Counted from the first letter of the stretch, positions 33,427-41,991 are shown. The stretch is DNA of 64,000 nucleotides from Burkholderiales bacterium Ga0074133 (GCA_001464865.1 LNEG01000009.1:1-64000); one strand, 5' to 3'. Numbers and translations: made by a program. The notes: a model not told the origin generated them from the sequence alone.

Positions 33427-34557
33427 TTAGCGGGTTGCGGCTTCAAGGACGCCGTCGGTCAAGCCTGCAGGGATGCGGGCAACCAGCGGCGGCGCGTGTT
33501 CGTCGATCTCATCGATCGCAGGGCCGGTGATCTCGCTCATCGAACCCGTTGCCCAGACATCAGCCCAGGAGCCGGTGGTTGCGCCCTTGGCGTATTCGGT
33601 GGCGCGCGCCTCGAAGAAGTTGGCATGCTCCACGCCGTTCAGCATGAAATCGAGCCACTCCAGAGGATTCTTCATCACGTGGAAACGGGGCTCCAGGCCC
33701 AGGCCTGCCAGGCGGCGATCAGCGATGAAGCGGATGTACTGCTTGACGTCAGCGGGCACCAAACCCTCGATGCCGCCCTGCTCAAACGCCAAGTCAATGA
33801 AGGCGTCTTCCAACTCGACCATTTCGTCGCAGATCCGACCGATCTCTGCCTGCAACTCGTCGGTCCACAGGTGAGGACGTTCGGCCACGTAGGTGCGGAA
33901 CAGCTTGGACATGGACTCCACATGCAGAGACTCGTCCTTGATCGACCAGGTCACGATCTGGCCCATGCCCTTCATCTTGCCGAAGCGCTGGAAGTTCATG
34001 AGGATGGCGAAGGTGGAGAACAGCTGCAAACCCTCGGTGAAGCCGGAGAACACCGCCAGCGCGCGGCACACATCGGCCTCGCTCTCGACGCTGAAGTTCT
34101 CGATGTAGTCATGCTTGGCAGCCATGACCTCAAACTTTTTGAAGGCCTTGTACTCGGCCTCGGGCATGCCAATGGTGTCCAGCAGCAAGGAGTAGGCGTG
34201 AGCGTGCACGGCTTCCATGCTGGAGAAAGCGGACAGCATCATGCGGATCTCTTCGTTCTTGAAGACCTTCATGTACTTGTCGATGTAGGCCTGGCCAACG
34301 TCCACATCACCCTGGGTGAAGAAGCGGAAGAGCTGGGTCAACAAGTTGCGTTCGGCACCACTGAGCTTCTTGTTCCAGTCGCGAACGTCATCGTGCAGCG
34401 GAACCTCTTCAGGCGTCCAATGCATCTTGTTCTGAAGCTGGTAGGCCTCGAAGGCGAATGGGTAGCGAAACGGCTTGAAGTAGCCTTTGGCCTCACAGAC
34501 GGTGACGAAGGCTGGCTTGATCAGGGCGTCCTGCTCGATGGTGGTGATTGCGTTCAT
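33427..34557 (-). CDS. nrdB: Class I ribonucleoside-diphosphate reductase, beta (radical) subunit
   Basis: The 376-aa product supplies the diiron-tyrosyl radical for ribonucleotide reduction with NrdA. Metal ligands and radical site are intact: D84, E115, H118 and the radical tyrosine Y122 in MEAVHAHAYSLL, then E175 in FTEGLQLF, and E209/H212 in KDESLHVESM. The positions of the first four equal the E. coli numbering. The ATG at 34557 is preceded by an AAGG site and a leader (CTCTTCCAAGG) that also occurs before nrdA. It is separated from nrdA by about 4.7 kb, unusual for a pair normally adjacent, but both use the same promoter type and a closely similar leader. Confidence 0.95.
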   Translation of the reverse strand: MNAITTIEQDALIKPAFVTVCEAKGYFKPFRYPFAFEAYQLQNKMHWTPEEVPLHDDVRDWNKKLSGAERNLLTQLFRFFTQGDVDVGQAYIDKYMKVFKNEEIRMMLSAFSSMEAVHAHAYSLLLDTIGMPEAEYKAFKKFEVMAAKHDYIENFSVESEADVCRALAVFSGFTEGLQLFSTFAILMNFQRFGKMKGMGQIVTWSIKDESLHVESMSKLFRTYVAERPHLWTDELQAEIGRICDEMVELEDAFIDLAFEQGGIEGLVPADVKQYIRFIADRRLAGLGLEPRFHVMKNPLEWLDFMLNGVEHANFFEARATEYAKGATTGSWADVWATGSMSEITGPAIDEIDEHAPPLVARIPAGLTDGVLEAATR

Positions 34558-34589
34558 GATGACCTTGGAAGAGAGTTTGTTATGTGTAT

Positions 34590-34618
34590 AGGATATCAGA
34601 AACACTGATGCTTGACAT
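34590..34618 (-). promoter_or_regulatory. Family promoter ATGTCA-N17-TATCCT for nrdB
   Basis: Read leftward: ATGTCA (34613-34618), 17 bases, TATCCT (34590-34595) in TCTGATATCCTATACACATA. The string TCTGATATCCTAT and a following CACATA recur before nrdA. Confidence 0.82.
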
Positions 34619-34697
34619 ATCCCACCTCTCCGCTCGGCCTTGACCAGGTCAAATGCCTGTTGCTGCCCGCGGCGCACACCCCGACCCCACCTGCCCC

Positions 34698-35405
34698 TCA
34701 ACCCGCCAGGACCTTCACCCTCCCAGCTCGATTGACTTCGCGCAGCATTCCCTCGGCCACCGCACTGGAGCGAACCACAAGCCCCCGGAAGGACGAAAGG
34801 GGCTCATTTGCCACATGGAATTCAGTCGATCCACTGGGAGCGCTGTACTTCAAATGCTGCAGCCTGTCGGCGAAGCCAGCCTCACCCCAGGCGAGAAAAA
34901 CCCAAGGCAGGTCTTGATCACCAGGCTTGACGTAGACCCATCCCGCATGGAACAGGTCCGCCGCCTGGTCTAGCCCAGGCTTCTCATCTTCTGCGGCGGG
35001 CTCCGCCAGCGCGATCGCAGGAACTTGCCTCAAGGGCTTTTGCGCACCGGTGGAGTGCAAGGGGTAGCAGGACTGTTGCAAGACCCTTGAGCGGGCACAT
35101 TGCTGACAAACCACCGCAGTGTTCTTCAATGTGTTCTCGCCGCCCACAGCCAGCGGCTTTAGGTGGGCAAAGGCCGCAGTGAGCTTCTTGCCCAGAGATT
35201 TTTCGCACCAGTGGCACGTGCGGCTTTGGTCCATCAAATGACGCAGGCTCTGGGCTTCGATCTCGGCACTCAGTCCGCAACGTTCTGCCAGGGCATTGGC
35301 CTCGGTAGCGCTCTTGAAGCAGACAAAGGCGCCTCCGTGCGCCATGCGCGCAGCCTTTGTCAGCTGAGCCAGTGCGGGGCGGTCAAGAGCGGAGAGGGAG
35401 AACAT
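34698..35405 (-). CDS. HNH-type protein, 235 aa
   Basis: The core CHWCEKSLGKKL, then AHLKPLAVGGENTLKNT and VVCQQCARSR, matches an HNH/zinc-finger nuclease: two CxxC pairs bracket a histidine and the GGxNTLxN segment. Here the usual DH dipeptide is AH, so catalytic competence is uncertain. An N-terminal 60-residue helical part and a C-terminal 110-residue unknown domain flank it. The ATG at 35405 lies 15 bases after the nuclease stop, so the two nuclease-like genes are probably one unit with the promoter at 36291. Confidence 0.7.
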   Translation of the reverse strand: MFSLSALDRPALAQLTKAARMAHGGAFVCFKSATEANALAERCGLSAEIEAQSLRHLMDQSRTCHWCEKSLGKKLTAAFAHLKPLAVGGENTLKNTAVVCQQCARSRVLQQSCYPLHSTGAQKPLRQVPAIALAEPAAEDEKPGLDQAADLFHAGWVYVKPGDQDLPWVFLAWGEAGFADRLQHLKYSAPSGSTEFHVANEPLSSFRGLVVRSSAVAEGMLREVNRAGRVKVLAG

Positions 35406-35420
35406 GTTGAGGAAGGGTGC

Positions 35421-36284
35421 TCATTGAAAGCCTGGGATCCAGTTCACGCCCGTCCGGCGAACCAGCTCTTCATAGGAGATCGGTGCCCCATTGCGCGCGG
35501 CATCCGAGTTTTCACTCCAGTGGGCCCAGGCGCGCCCGGCGGCCGGGTCGAAGACAAGCTTGAACAGATGGGTGGGAACCCAGACGGCGCCAGCGCCAAT
35601 GGTCTTGACCTGGGTGGCCGCATAGACCGGCGCGGTGATCACATAAACGGGCCCTTTGGCTCGGTTCGCGTAGCGCCGGGTATCGATCTCGATTTTTGCC
35701 CAGGCACCACGGTTGTGCTCGGCCGCTTGCGGGACGATGTTGGTGAGCGAAAACGACTGCGCCATGGATTGAGGGTCGGCCATGTCGGCCGCCGGCGCCA
35801 TGTGGCCACGGTCGTAGCCGGAGCCGCGGTAGTCCTCCAAGGTGGCACGCTCGCGCGCGGGTACCCGGGCGTCTGCGAAGAAGACATCGGTGCGAGCTTC
35901 GTCGCGCGCTGCCTGCAGGCGCTCTCGCGTCAGCACCTCGGCCACATAGACGGGTGACTTGGACTTCCCGGAGTGCAGGACGGCGAATCCGTCAAAACAC
36001 AGCGCGCGCGCCTGCAGCCCGGCGATTCCGGGGACTTCTGGGACGTTGGCGTTGTAGAACTGGTGTGCACACGCGCCAAAGTTGCCAGTGGCCGCAGGCA
36101 TGCCAACCGGCGCCGGCGCAGAGCCGCTACCCTGAACTACCTGTGTGACGGTCTTGATGCGACCAAGGATATCGGCGGGGTTGAATGCAAAGGCACTGGT
36201 CGACAGAAGCCCGGCTAGGAGGCCGATCGAGAGTGCGCGATGCAGGTTGGGACGGGTGAGGCCGCAGAGTGAAAGTGAGGTCAT
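35421..36284 (-). CDS. Secreted DNA/RNA non-specific endonuclease (NucA/NucG family)
   Basis: A signal peptide (about 33 residues, LSIGLLAGLLSTSAFA) leads to a nuclease domain with the DRGH signature (YDRGHMAPAADM), where the histidine is the general base, followed by the metal-binding asparagine region (LTNIVPQAAEHNRGAWAKIE). The family cleaves DNA and RNA with magnesium. It would act in the periplasm or outside. The ATG at 36284 lies seven bases from the -10, so the message may be leaderless. No inhibitor gene is evident next to it; the secreted location may protect the cell. Confidence 0.88.
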   Translation of the reverse strand: MTSLSLCGLTRPNLHRALSIGLLAGLLSTSAFAFNPADILGRIKTVTQVVQGSGSAPAPVGMPAATGNFGACAHQFYNANVPEVPGIAGLQARALCFDGFAVLHSGKSKSPVYVAEVLTRERLQAARDEARTDVFFADARVPARERATLEDYRGSGYDRGHMAPAADMADPQSMAQSFSLTNIVPQAAEHNRGAWAKIEIDTRRYANRAKGPVYVITAPVYAATQVKTIGAGAVWVPTHLFKLVFDPAAGRAWAHWSENSDAARNGAPISYEELVRRTGVNWIPGFQ

Positions 36285-36290
36285 GCGTAA

Positions 36291-36319
36291 AGGATATCCA
36301 TCAGATCGGATAACGACAA
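36291..36319 (-). promoter_or_regulatory. Family promoter TTGTCG-N17-TATCCT, leaderless arrangement
   Basis: Read leftward: TTGTCG (36314-36319), 17 bases, TATCCT (36291-36296) in GGATATCCTTTACGC, directly followed by the nuclease ATG at 36284. Confidence 0.88.
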
Positions 36320-36356
36320 CGCAGGACCAGACCTGAGGCGTCAGGTGCGCGATCGG

Positions 36357-36815
36357 TCACTTTTTCGGGAAGCTCTCGATGGCAAAGAGCTGTGTGGCAC
36401 GTTTGGTCACGTGAGAGAAAAGCTCCATGGCTACGTAGATCTGCACCTCGGTGTTGGTCGGATCATCGGCCGCCATAGCATCCAGAACAGCAAAGTGTTC
36501 CACGCCAAATTCCCTCCACTTCTGCTGGGAGGCATTCAGGCGCATCAAGCTAGCCGGTTTCATGCCTGCGGTGAGCGCCTCCAGGCTCTGGTTCATGAGG
36601 GCGTTGAGTGATGCAGTTGCGCGGTCAATGCACTTGACGCCCTCAGGGTTGCGCTTCTGAACTGGCCCGGTGGTGAGCACCTTGCCGCAACGGCTCATCG
36701 CGGCATTCGCGGCGTCCATCGGATCCACCTGGGCATGCGCTATGGAGCAGAAAAGCGAAAGGGATACCACGCCGAGGCGGAAATACAGCGATGCGAGCGG
36801 AGAGAGGTAGGTCAT
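36357..36815 (-). CDS. Secreted hypothetical protein, 152 aa
   Basis: The ATG at 36815 opens a signal peptide (LGVVSLSLFCSIAHA, cleavage before QVDPMD). The mature part is helical with two cysteines (SRCGKVL and VKCIDRA) and a pattern vaguely like LprI-type lysozyme inhibitors, not strong enough to assign. Downstream of 36884-37462 on the same strand, probably one transcript. Confidence 0.65.
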   Translation of the reverse strand: MTYLSPLASLYFRLGVVSLSLFCSIAHAQVDPMDAANAAMSRCGKVLTTGPVQKRNPEGVKCIDRATASLNALMNQSLEALTAGMKPASLMRLNASQQKWREFGVEHFAVLDAMAADDPTNTEVQIYVAMELFSHVTKRATQLFAIESFPKK

Positions 36816-36883
36816 GAAGGCCTTCAGTGGGTGTGGCTCAGCATACAGGCCGGCAGCAGAGACAAAAGCGATGGCCGAAGCAC

Positions 36884-37462
36884 TCAATCTGCAAGTGGAT
36901 CGCCAACCAGAAACTCCCGAGTGCGCACCAGCACATTGTGGGTGGCGGCATCCAGTTTTGATCGGTTGGCCAGGAAGTGCTCCTTGAAACCTGCGATGGC
37001 TGCAGCCGGCGGTAGACCACTGTCTCTGGCTAGGTGATCTGCCAACTCCCTGAGGGCGTCGCGAAAGATCACGTCAGTGAGGTAGCGGGCTGAGCGAGCG
37101 TCAGTAACCGGGTTCACATCCTGGAGTGCGGGGTTGATATGGCGCACGAGGCAGATGCGCGAGGCCAGATCGGGCTGGGCAAAGAAGGGCGCAGCCAGGA
37201 GAGCTGCGGTGATTTCCTTGGCCCTGACCTCGCGCCTGGCGTTGTCCTGGGTCTTCAGTGCGGAGGACTTTTTGTAGTTCGTGGCCAACGCCTCCACATG
37301 CGCAGCTGAACGGAGCAGGACTTCGGCCTCCTGCTCAGACCAATCCTCCGTGCGGATGGCTGTGCGAAGCGCGGTGGCCACGCGGCCGAGTTGTCGCGAG
37401 CGCTTGATGTGCTCATCCGCAGACTGCAAGGGAGTCCGCGAGAGTTCTGCCGGGGTTTTCAT
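36884..37462 (-). CDS. Hypothetical soluble protein, 192 aa
   Basis: The ATG at 37462 lies 28 bases after the previous stop. The protein is mainly helical and basic (ADEHIKRSRQLGRVATALRT, SALKTQDNARREVRAKEIT), with no membrane segment and no recognised motif. It sits between a membrane protein and a secreted protein in a leftward set. Confidence 0.6.
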   Translation of the reverse strand: MKTPAELSRTPLQSADEHIKRSRQLGRVATALRTAIRTEDWSEQEAEVLLRSAAHVEALATNYKKSSALKTQDNARREVRAKEITAALLAAPFFAQPDLASRICLVRHINPALQDVNPVTDARSARYLTDVIFRDALRELADHLARDSGLPPAAAIAGFKEHFLANRSKLDAATHNVLVRTREFLVGDPLAD

Positions 37463-37489
37463 CGGCGCAATCTCAGGATTGCGTGTAAA

Positions 37490-37942
37490 TCACTCCACAG
37501 CGCAAGCCGTGCGGATCAATGAGTCGCTGACTTGTGCTTGGTAGTGTGAATGAAGTCCCACGTATTCATCCGCGAGCAAATGCCTATTCTGAGCTCTAAC
37601 TTCAGCCAAAAACTGCGCGACTTCGGGTGTACGTTGGCTAGCTGCATCGAGCCATGCAAGACGTTCACTGTTTAGCACCGCAGGGCTTGCACCGATCATT
37701 CCGAGCACGACGAAAACGTATAGAGCGGCAATTAACACCGCAAGAAAGAGAGCAGAGAGCATCAAATATGCATTCACGTCGGGGCTTTCGGACCCCCCGA
37801 AGTAAGCGTAAATCATCAAGCCAACCCCTGGAACGCACAGGATCATGGTGAAAACGCTGAATCTCTGCAGCCGATTTTTGCGAGCAAGGATCTCAGCAGC
37901 GGATGCAGGTCTTGGACGAAAGGTCGTATTGATATTTCGCAT
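37490..37942 (-). CDS. Hypothetical two-span membrane protein, 150 aa
   Basis: A basic N-terminus (RKNRLQRF) is followed by two hydrophobic helices (FTMILCVPGVGLMIYAYF and LMLSALFLAVLIAALYVFVV), then a soluble C-terminal domain (ERLAWLDAASQRTPEVAQFL). Its base composition is more AT-rich than that of its neighbours, as is the upstream gap, hinting at separate acquisition. No family recognised. Confidence 0.6.
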   Translation of the reverse strand: MRNINTTFRPRPASAAEILARKNRLQRFSVFTMILCVPGVGLMIYAYFGGSESPDVNAYLMLSALFLAVLIAALYVFVVLGMIGASPAVLNSERLAWLDAASQRTPEVAQFLAEVRAQNRHLLADEYVGLHSHYQAQVSDSLIRTACAVE

Positions 37943-38191
37943 CTTGAATGGGCCTTTATTAAGCTTGAAGACTCACAAACTACATGTGAAGCGCTCTAGG
38001 ATCTCGCAGAATTATCTCCAAAATCTAAAGTGGACGTGAGGTCAAACTTTCATTTTTTGGGTTGCGGATTGATCCGGTGGAAAGCTGGATCGACACTGAA
38101 ATAACGCACCAATATTGTATTGGCCTAATGCATTCTCTCTGTTTTCGCGTCAAAGAAGGGCAATAGCAACGCGTCGGCGGGTGAGACACCC
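37943..38191. other. AT-rich intergenic region with a small palindrome
   Basis: This 249-base gap is distinctly AT-richer than its surroundings. No credible gene is seen. CCAATA-TTG-TATTGG (38109-38123) is a perfect 15-base palindrome and could be an operator. No family promoter (GATATCC) is present. Confidence 0.5.
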
Positions 38192-38599
38192 TTAGGGTTT
38201 GCGCGGAGGCGGTGTTGGCGATTTGACTGGTGCGTCCGGCGCCGGCTCAGCCGCCATCTCCAGGCGGTAGTGATTCACAGCATCGAGCTTTTGCAGGTCG
38301 GTGAACGGAAAGGTGTAGTCCAGACCGAAGCGATCGCACACCGAGTCCCACTCATCTTGAAGAATGTCATCCACGTCCTGCAGCAGCGCCTCGCCGGTGG
38401 CGGACTCGACGACATTGCTCACCGAGGCGTCCGTGAGCATCGCGCGGCGCTGCTCAGGGGTCAAGAGCGCCCAGGCGGCGCGCAGGAGATCTTGCAGGTC
38501 GCCGACCTCATGCTCCGGCTCCGAGTCTTCGCCGTGTTTGCGGGCAAAGCCAATGAGATCCTCGACCAATCCTGCGTCGTCGAAAAGCGGTTTATCCAT
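38192..38599 (-). CDS. Hypothetical acidic protein, 135 aa
   Basis: The ATG at 38599 follows the HD-domain gene by 23 bases. The product is acidic and helical (VGDLQDLLRAAWALLTPEQR, LLQDVDDILQDEWDSVCDRF) with a proline-rich tail (SPTPPPRKP). No motif recognised. It is the last gene of the nrdA operon. Confidence 0.6.
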   Translation of the reverse strand: MDKPLFDDAGLVEDLIGFARKHGEDSEPEHEVGDLQDLLRAAWALLTPEQRRAMLTDASVSNVVESATGEALLQDVDDILQDEWDSVCDRFGLDYTFPFTDLQKLDAVNHYRLEMAAEPAPDAPVKSPTPPPRKP

Positions 38600-38622
38600 G
38601 GTGCTGACGCTTCTCTTTGTCT

Positions 38623-39204
38623 TCAGGCGGCCAGGGCCAGCTCATCGAACTGCGATTCCGAATACTCGGGACTGCGCTGGTAGGACAGAAGGCGGTATCG
38701 AGCCAGAAACGCCTCGTAGGCCTCCTCGGGCGTCATAGGCACGATTCGCTCAGGCATGGGCTTGATGCTGGTGTCGGCCAGAAGCTCCCAGGTCCGCTCG
38801 GTCTTGGGCATGAGGTCCCGTTGCTCGGTGGCCAGAAGAACCAGGTCGGCCCGCTTGATGCAGGGGTCGTGCTTGATGGGGAGTCCGAAGCGGTTCATGA
38901 CCGCAGCTTCCACGCGCTGCTCGATCACCTTGTATTCGGAGAGCATGCGCTTCAGGGGCGAAGCAACGTCACCAATGAAGGCTTCGGCTGCGTCATGCAG
39001 CAGACCCTCCAGGGCGAATTCCTTCGGCACCACGCGAGAGACCAACAGGCTGTGCTGGGCAACACTGTAGAAGTGGCGCGAGTGACCGGTGAAGCGGCAC
39101 AGGTGCGACAGCGCATGGGCGATGTCTTCGATGCCGAAAACGGATTTCTCCGGCTCCATGAAGTTGAAATAGTGGCCCGAGCGGGTGACGATGTCGGTAC
39201 GCAT
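38623..39204 (-). CDS. HD-domain phosphohydrolase (YfbR-like 5'-deoxynucleotidase type)
   Basis: The 193-aa protein has the H...HD...D metal set of the HD superfamily: H51 in [11 protein letters not shown]70-D71 in [15 protein letters not shown] and a later aspartate in KRADLVLL. Phage and bacterial relatives dephosphorylate deoxynucleoside monophosphates. Its place 42 bases downstream of nrdA supports a role in dNTP-pool control, which is inference. The ATG at 39204 is preferred to one 15 bases upstream. Confidence 0.82.
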   Translation of the reverse strand: MRTDIVTRSGHYFNFMEPEKSVFGIEDIAHALSHLCRFTGHSRHFYSVAQHSLLVSRVVPKEFALEGLLHDAAEAFIGDVASPLKRMLSEYKVIEQRVEAAVMNRFGLPIKHDPCIKRADLVLLATEQRDLMPKTERTWELLADTSIKPMPERIVPMTPEEAYEAFLARYRLLSYQRSPEYSESQFDELALAA

Positions 39205-39246
39205 GAAGTGATGCTCCAAGAGGTTGATTTCAGCCGGGAAGGGCGA

Positions 39247-41112
39247 TCAGCCCTCGCAGGACAGGCAGGTCGGCTCGCCGCTGGAGATCTCCTGACGGGT
39301 GACCACCGTGGTGACGTTGTCGGCGCGCTTGATGGACTCGCTGCGCAGGTAGTAGAGCGACTTCAAGCCCTTCTTCCAGGCGTCGAAGTGAACTTTGTGC
39401 AGGTAGCTCACATGGACGTCGGCGGGGAAGAACAGGTTCACGCTTTGCGACTGGCAGATGAAGGTCTGGCGGTGTGAGGCGTGCTCAATGATCCAGCGCT
39501 GGTCCAGCTCCATGGCGGTCTTGAACACATCCTTCTCGTCTTGGGAGAGGAAGCTCAGGTGCTGCACCGAGCCTTTGAAGGCCAGGATGCTCGACCAGGT
39601 CTCTTCGTCGTCACGACCGTAGTCGGCCAGCAGGCGGGCCAGGTAGACGTTCTTGACCTTCCAGGAGCCGGAGCCGGTCTTGTGGGTGAAGATGTTGGCG
39701 CGCTGGGGCTCAATGGAGGCAGAGACACCACCGCAGATGATCGAAGACGAGGCGTTGGGAGCCACGGCCAGCAGGTGCATGTTGCGCACGCCATAACCCT
39801 TGCCGTCCTCGCACTCACCGCGCTCGATGGCCAGTTGGCGGGTTGCGGCTTCTGCCTGCTCTTTGACATGCTTGAACATGCGGCGGTTCATCGAAGTCGC
39901 CATGGCGGACTCGAACGGGATCATGTTGGCCTGCAGGAAGCTGTGGAAGCCCATCAGCCCCAGACCCACGCTGCGCTCGCAACGGGCCGAGTACTTGGCG
40001 CGGTGCAGGTAGTCGGGAGCGTGCTCGATGAAGAAGGTCAGCACGTTGTCCAGCATGCGAATGATGTCACCCACAAACATGGGGTCCTTCGAATACTCGT
40101 CGTGCTTCTCGCCATTGACCGAAGACAGGCAGCAAACAGCGGTGCGGTCCTTGGAGGTGGCTAGGGTGATCTCAGAGCACAGATTGGAGTGGTTCACGCG
40201 CAGGCCCAAGGCTTGCTGAGCGTAGGGCAGGGCACGGTTGGATGCGTCGATGAAGTGGATGTAGGGCTCGCCGGTCTGCATGCGCAGGTCCAGCAGGCGC
40301 TGCCACAGCTCCTTGGCGGACACCCATTCGACAACAGCCTTGGAGTTGGGGTCGATCAGGGGCCAGGCATCGCTGGCATAAGGGTCCTGGGTGCACTTCT
40401 CGATGATCTCCATGAATGCATCGGGAATGTTTACCGCGTTGTGCAGGTTCAGGCACTTGCGGTTGACGTCACCACCGGTGGGCTTGCGCATCTCCAGAAA
40501 CTCAACGATCTCGGGGTGGCCGATGTCCAGGTAAGCAGCATAGGAACCGCGACGGGTCTCACCCTGGGAGAAAGCCATCACCTCGCTGTCCACCACCTTC
40601 ATGAAGGGGATCACGCCAGAGCTGGAGGAGCCGGAGGACGTCTTGGCGCCGTTGGAGCGGATGGAGCCCCAGTAACCGCCGATGCCACCACCCACAGAAG
40701 ACAGCCAGGCGTTCTCGGTGTAGTGGTCGGTCAAGCCCTCGCGGGAATCGCCAGGCATGTTCAGGAAGCAGCTGATGGGCATGCCGCGAAACTTGCCAGC
40801 GAAGCACTCCTTCAGGAAGTTGGTTTCATGGCTGCTGCCGAAGGCAACGCGGATGGGTGCATTGGAGAGCACCGGGGTGGCAAACATGAACCACAACTTG
40901 GATGCGTAGTTGTACAGACGCTGCGCATGAGCCTCGTCATCCGCCCAGGCAATGGCAGCACGCATGAAGGCATCCTGTGGCGACTTCTCATGGGGCAAAA
41001 GATACCGGTCATCGAGAGTGGCGCGACCGAAGTCAGTCATCAGCTCATCACGGCTGTAGTCAGGGGTCAGCGAAAAGGCGCTCAGCAGCTTGGTGTTCAG
41101 GGGTGCGTTCAT
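39247..41112 (-). CDS. nrdA: Class I ribonucleoside-diphosphate reductase, alpha (catalytic) subunit lacking ATP cone
   Basis: The 621-aa enzyme converts ribonucleoside diphosphates to deoxy forms. Active-site residues are present: C115 in PISCFLNMPGD, N310-x-C312-x-E314 in SNLCSEI, C327/C328 in AVCCLSS, a tyrosine pair in LYYLRSE, and the C-terminal redox pair C616/C619. It is about 140 residues shorter than E. coli NrdA and begins almost directly at the catalytic barrel, so the N-terminal ATP-cone for dATP feedback is absent, as in many phage enzymes. Promoter 41153-41181 and an AAGGAA ribosome site precede the ATG. It heads an operon with the HD phosphohydrolase. Confidence 0.95.
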   Translation of the reverse strand: MNAPLNTKLLSAFSLTPDYSRDELMTDFGRATLDDRYLLPHEKSPQDAFMRAAIAWADDEAHAQRLYNYASKLWFMFATPVLSNAPIRVAFGSSHETNFLKECFAGKFRGMPISCFLNMPGDSREGLTDHYTENAWLSSVGGGIGGYWGSIRSNGAKTSSGSSSSGVIPFMKVVDSEVMAFSQGETRRGSYAAYLDIGHPEIVEFLEMRKPTGGDVNRKCLNLHNAVNIPDAFMEIIEKCTQDPYASDAWPLIDPNSKAVVEWVSAKELWQRLLDLRMQTGEPYIHFIDASNRALPYAQQALGLRVNHSNLCSEITLATSKDRTAVCCLSSVNGEKHDEYSKDPMFVGDIIRMLDNVLTFFIEHAPDYLHRAKYSARCERSVGLGLMGFHSFLQANMIPFESAMATSMNRRMFKHVKEQAEAATRQLAIERGECEDGKGYGVRNMHLLAVAPNASSSIICGGVSASIEPQRANIFTHKTGSGSWKVKNVYLARLLADYGRDDEETWSSILAFKGSVQHLSFLSQDEKDVFKTAMELDQRWIIEHASHRQTFICQSQSVNLFFPADVHVSYLHKVHFDAWKKGLKSLYYLRSESIKRADNVTTVVTRQEISSGEPTCLSCEG

Positions 41113-41152
41113 GATGGATTTCCTTGGAAGAGCATTGATTTTGTATGTGAAT

Positions 41153-41181
41153 AGGATATCAGATGCGCACAGTCAGCACAA
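41153..41181 (-). promoter_or_regulatory. Family promoter TTGTGC-N17-TATCCT for nrdA
   Basis: Read leftward: TTGTGC (41176-41181), 17 bases, TATCCT (41153-41158) in TCTGATATCCTATTCACATA, very like the nrdB promoter. Confidence 0.85.
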
Positions 41182-41320
41182 CTCAGCCCTGTCGTTAGGT
41201 CGTGTATTGCTGCTCGAAACCACCATTGCCCCGACCCAGATCCCGATCCTTCTGAACCTCCTTGCCTCCACGCCAGGCAAGCCTTCTTCCCAGCTCGACA
41301 CACCTCGTCAGCACCCGCAA

Positions 41321-41350
41321 TTGCTCAATTACCAGTGAATGAGATATACT
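41321..41350 (+). promoter_or_regulatory. Promoter TTGCTC-N18-TATACT
   Basis: GAGATATACTGTAAGCACAA resembles the site before 4680. TTGCTC (41321-41326) is 18 bases upstream of TATACT (41345-41350). It drives the gene at 41406. Confidence 0.6.
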
Positions 41351-41405
41351 GTAAGCACAACACAGGCCCACGCATGGGCACTGGACTCACGCGCCAAGGA
41401 GCCTC

Positions 41406-41975
41406 ATGAAAGCAGACGCCACATCCATTCAGGGCACCCTCAGCCCATCACCCGCCGCGATCGCGGCAGTGCAGATGCTCCTCAGCCCCGCGCCGGGCGT
41501 CTCCTCTGGAGTGGTAGCTACCCGCGTGCGTGACACCCTATTTCTGGATGAGGCGGTCATCTACGAATGCATCAATGAGGCCGTGGGCGGTCTGGATGCG
41601 CACCGAGCCGAGGTCTTTCGCCGCCACTTGAGCACCAGCGAGGAATTCGGCGCATCCATCAAGCGGCTGACAGTTGATCTGGGTGTGGTGCTTTCCCTGG
41701 CCAAAACATTCGAGAGCGACGATGACTTCATCGACGCGGCCGGACTTCTCCACGACGTGAAGTTCTCGGCTCACGGCGGGCAGGTGGCTGATTTCGCTCT
41801 GCTGCTCATCGAGACCGACATGCAAAACGCTCAGGATGCCAAAGCTGGCCGTCCCAGTGCCGACGCCGTCCTGTACGAGCTGCTCGCGTACGACGTCATC
41901 AAGCGCCGCCTGCAGACCCTCCACGCTTTTGTGCGCGTGGCCAGCGGTCGCCTCCAGGCTGAAGCGCTTCACTGA
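41406..41975 (+). CDS. Hypothetical soluble protein, 189 aa
   Basis: The ATG at 41406 lies 56 bases after the -10; a CAAGGAG ribosome site precedes it. The protein is helical and neutral (AEVFRRHLSTSEEFGASIKR, LTVDLGVVLSLAKTFES), with no membrane segment or known motif. It is probably transcribed alone, since a small hairpin with a T run follows at 41992. Confidence 0.6.
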   Translation: MKADATSIQGTLSPSPAAIAAVQMLLSPAPGVSSGVVATRVRDTLFLDEAVIYECINEAVGGLDAHRAEVFRRHLSTSEEFGASIKRLTVDLGVVLSLAKTFESDDDFIDAAGLLHDVKFSAHGGQVADFALLLIETDMQNAQDAKAGRPSADAVLYELLAYDVIKRRLQTLHAFVRVASGRLQAEALH

Positions 41976-41991
41976 TCACTTTCCCCCAATG

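Noticed and set aside
33364-34608. 414-codon rightward frame opposite nrdB
   Set aside because: It is the antisense shadow of a fully motif-supported nrdB; no start signal or recognisable protein.
36165-36175. GGATATC inside the secreted nuclease gene
   Set aside because: Inside coding sequence without a TTGTCG-like element 17 bases away; the same holds for GATATC words near 5962 and 26640.
38617-39477. 286-codon rightward frame across the HD gene and nrdA end
   Set aside because: It spans the ends of two supported leftward genes and has no motif.
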